Positions 62,593-64,000 of a DNA stretch of 64,000 bases are shown in pieces. The position numbers and the translations under genes are program-made. Source of the stretch: Stenotrophomonas sepilia (GTDB lineage: Bacteria > Pseudomonadota > Gammaproteobacteria > Xanthomonadales > Xanthomonadaceae); NCBI RefSeq assembly GCF_003244875.1, contig NZ_LXXZ01000054.1, positions 1-64,000 on the forward strand, written 5' to 3'. Numbering within the stretch: position 1 is the first letter of the stretch; each line of letters opens with the position of its first letter. Under the pieces are notes generated by a model. It searched no databases. It saw only the letters and a program-made list of their open reading frames with translations, and had not been told where the DNA came from.

Positions 62593-63045
62593 ATGCCAAA
62601 GAAGATCATCACCAAGGCAACGCTGCCAAAGATAATGCGTGAGCTGGATCGCTGGGACGGCAAGCTCACTTGGCCGCTATTCTGCGAGCGCGCCGCAAAG
62701 GTGCTGGACGTGCCTTCGATCTCGAAGCACACGATGTACCTTTATCCTGCCGTCAAGGAGCGGTTTCAGCAGCGTCAAAAGGATTTGCGTGAGGCGAGAG
62801 ATGCGCTTCCGAGAGATTTCACGTTGGACGCCGCTATCCGCCGCATCACTGACTTGGAAGCGCAGGTTAAACGGTTAGAGGACACCAACAATCTGCTTCT
62901 TGATCAGTTTCGTCGATGGCAATACAACGCCTACGCGAACAACGTTCGTATGGACTTGCTTGCATTGGACAAGCCGTTGCCTGAGGTGAACCGTTCTGGT
63001 CGCCGGAAAGGTGAAAAGAAGAAGAGAGAGAATAGCGAGCAGTGA
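62593..63045 (+). CDS. Small coiled-coil protein of the island (GinD-like)
   Basis: 150 aa, starting 6 bases after the third recombinase. The basic N terminus (MPKKIITKATLPKIMRELDR) and WPLFCERAAKVLDVPSISK resemble a helix-turn-helix-like DNA-binding region, followed by a coiled coil RITDLEAQVKRLEDTNNLLL and a basic tail ending KKKREN. In the four-gene modules I recall, the small last gene is needed for recombination, as TnpC is in Tn554; it may be a recombination directionality or architectural factor. I cannot verify the function here. Confidence 0.7.
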   Translation: MPKKIITKATLPKIMRELDRWDGKLTWPLFCERAAKVLDVPSISKHTMYLYPAVKERFQQRQKDLREARDALPRDFTLDAAIRRITDLEAQVKRLEDTNNLLLDQFRRWQYNAYANNVRMDLLALDKPLPEVNRSGRRKGEKKKRENSEQ

Positions 63046-63100
63046 CCTGGAAGTGGTTTCTTTTGAGAGGTCACGGCAGCTCCGCCGGTCGCAATGCACG

Positions 63101-64000
63101 CTACTGAGTAGTAGAGCCTCGGTTCGGACCGATCAGAATCCGCTGCCGGCTCTTATCGGCGTCTTGCTGGAAGGGATCCGGACACTGAAAGAGCGGCGCG
63201 CGCAAGAAGACCAAGCTAAGCATGGTCGATCTGTTCGAGGTGTGGTGCGCATTGCTGTACGTAGAACCTAACATTCGCTTGGATGAGACGGGGATCCTGT
63301 AGTGCTGTTCCTGCGCGCTATAGCCTGCAGCGGAGTGCGCCCCTCCGACCATGTGCGGCTGCTGTAGCCGATTCACCGCAACCGCGTGATGCAGATGGGC
63401 GCTAAAGATCTGAAGTGCGCTTCCCTCGCCGTCCCGTGGAGATCCAATGGCGTAGGAAGAGTTAGGGTCGGTGGTCACATCGCCGTGGACGTTCGGATCC
63501 GTTCCGGCAACGCATGAGAAGGACCAGGCGGGGCCGTCTAGAACACAGATGCAGTCGGGCAAATGTTCAATTTCCTCAATCCCAAGCTGCTTGAACAGTT
63601 CGCCGGAGTTCATCGCTTCAGGCAGCTTTCGGAGGGGGCGCGCAGAATAGGCGATTACTCCCGCAAAGTACGTATTGCGGCGGATGGATGCAGCTTCCAT
63701 CACGTCGACCGCAGATTTGATGTTCTCAAGGGCCTCGACCAGGCTGCCCGCCCAGCGGTAGTGTCGCCCCTTGGGGGTGAGAAACGATGGGCTGGTACTC
63801 ATCCGGACGGTTTCCCTCACTATTTCTAGAGAGCTCTTGACCTCAATGATCGCAGCAACGGATTCAGGCCTAACGATCGAAAATTCATCGGCGCGTAACA
63901 GCGGGGTAAAGTCCTGCTTGTCATGCGCGAGGCAGTCGATCTGGCGCCAGGATCGATCAACCTGATTGTCTTGCTCTCGATCATGATCGGTCACGAATCC
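63101..64000 (-). CDS. DUF6602-like protein with a D...ExK nuclease-type motif (5' end cut by the window)
   Basis: About 298 residues visible, beginning before a Val/Met reading near 63994, so the true start lies beyond position 64000. The opening matches DUF6602 proteins: GF-VTD followed by WRQIDCLAHDKQDF, FSIVRPESV and AAIIEVKSSLE. QID (Asp at 63935-63937) and EVK (Glu at 63842-63844, Lys at 63836-63838) form the D...ExK pattern of restriction-endonuclease-like folds. The C-terminal half (GELFKQLGIEEIEHLPDCIC) is less clear. It is the only island cargo in view, convergent with ginD, and could be part of a defence system. Confidence 0.7.
   Translation of the reverse strand, partial: GFVTDHDREQDNQVDRSWRQIDCLAHDKQDFTPLLRADEFSIVRPESVAAIIEVKSSLEIVRETVRMSTSPSFLTPKGRHYRWAGSLVEALENIKSAVDVMEAASIRRNTYFAGVIAYSARPLRKLPEAMNSGELFKQLGIEEIEHLPDCICVLDGPAWSFSCVAGTDPNVHGDVTTDPNSSYAIGSPRDGEGSALQIFSAHLHHAVAVNRLQQPHMVGGAHSAAGYSAQEQHYRIPVSSKRMLGSTYSNAHHTSNRSTMLSLVFLRAPLFQCPDPFQQDADKSRQRILIGPNRGSTTQ

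Larger units (their letters stand above)
57774..64000 (+). mobile_element. GInt-type genomic island (left part)
   Basis: From about 57774 the DNA is visibly less G+C-rich than the rest of the window, for instance 30 of 60 bases at 60901-60960. It opens with four same-strand genes in which three large tyrosine recombinases overlap and a small coiled-coil gene follows six bases later. This is the ginABCD arrangement I recall for GInt islands, with Tn554 (tnpA, tnpB, tnpC) as distant relative. The island extends beyond the window, so its right end and attachment site are not seen. The left boundary is an estimate from the ssb terminator. Confidence 0.75.

Overview
The window is chromosomal DNA from a G+C-rich gammaproteobacterium of the Xanthomonadaceae, most likely a Stenotrophomonas of the maltophilia group. 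The support is the fused aspartokinase/diaminopimelate decarboxylase, the MurL-MurD2 pair that Xanthomonads use to make D-glutamyl muropeptides, the many TonB-dependent receptors, and dozens of short palindromes carrying GTAG (SMAG-type repeats). The assignment rests on gene content and repeats only. No rRNA, tRNA or CRISPR array was found.

Layout. 0.1-7.1 kb: cell-wall recycling (amgK-murU), a small membrane protein, an M20 peptidase, a ComEA-like DNA-binding protein, two L,D-transpeptidase-type proteins and HutD. 7.2-19.6 kb, nearly all on the minus strand: an iron-acquisition block. It has a CirA-like receptor followed by PepSY, DUF2271, DUF4198, ApbE and a flavodoxin/ferredoxin-reductase protein, then PiuC, a SEL1 protein and a Fiu-like receptor. 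Each receptor is preceded by a small membrane protein and a Fur-box-like site. 19.7-26.5 kb: a Rieske ferredoxin, a GNAT enzyme, a lipoprotein and the suf operon (regulator-sufB-sufC-sufD-sufS). 26.7-33.0 kb: a stand-alone SET-domain protein, a PfpI/DJ-1 protein, small secreted proteins, an HU-like protein, OsmC and two tandem PhzF paralogues.

33.1-38.5 kb on the plus strand: lysAC, murL and murD2 (lysine/DAP and D-Glu branches of precursor synthesis). 38.6-41.9 kb: hypothetical, SMI1/KNR4, dienelactone hydrolase and ispB. 42.1-56.8 kb: an alpha-glucan utilisation locus with a GH13 glucosidase, a large TonB receptor, a GH97 glucosidase, a six-hairpin glycosidase, an SLC45-type MFS transporter, an alpha-amylase and a LacI regulator. 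The same 14-bp palindromic sequence (TGAATACGTATGCA) occurs exactly three times, each at a promoter of this locus, and probably defines a small regulon.

57.1-64.0 kb: ssb and its terminator, then an abrupt change to lower G+C DNA with three overlapping tyrosine recombinases and a small coiled-coil protein. This is the four-gene arrangement I recall for GInt-type genomic islands. The only visible cargo is a DUF6602-like protein with a D...ExK nuclease-type motif, cut by the window end. The island and its unseen cargo are the most likely place for something new.
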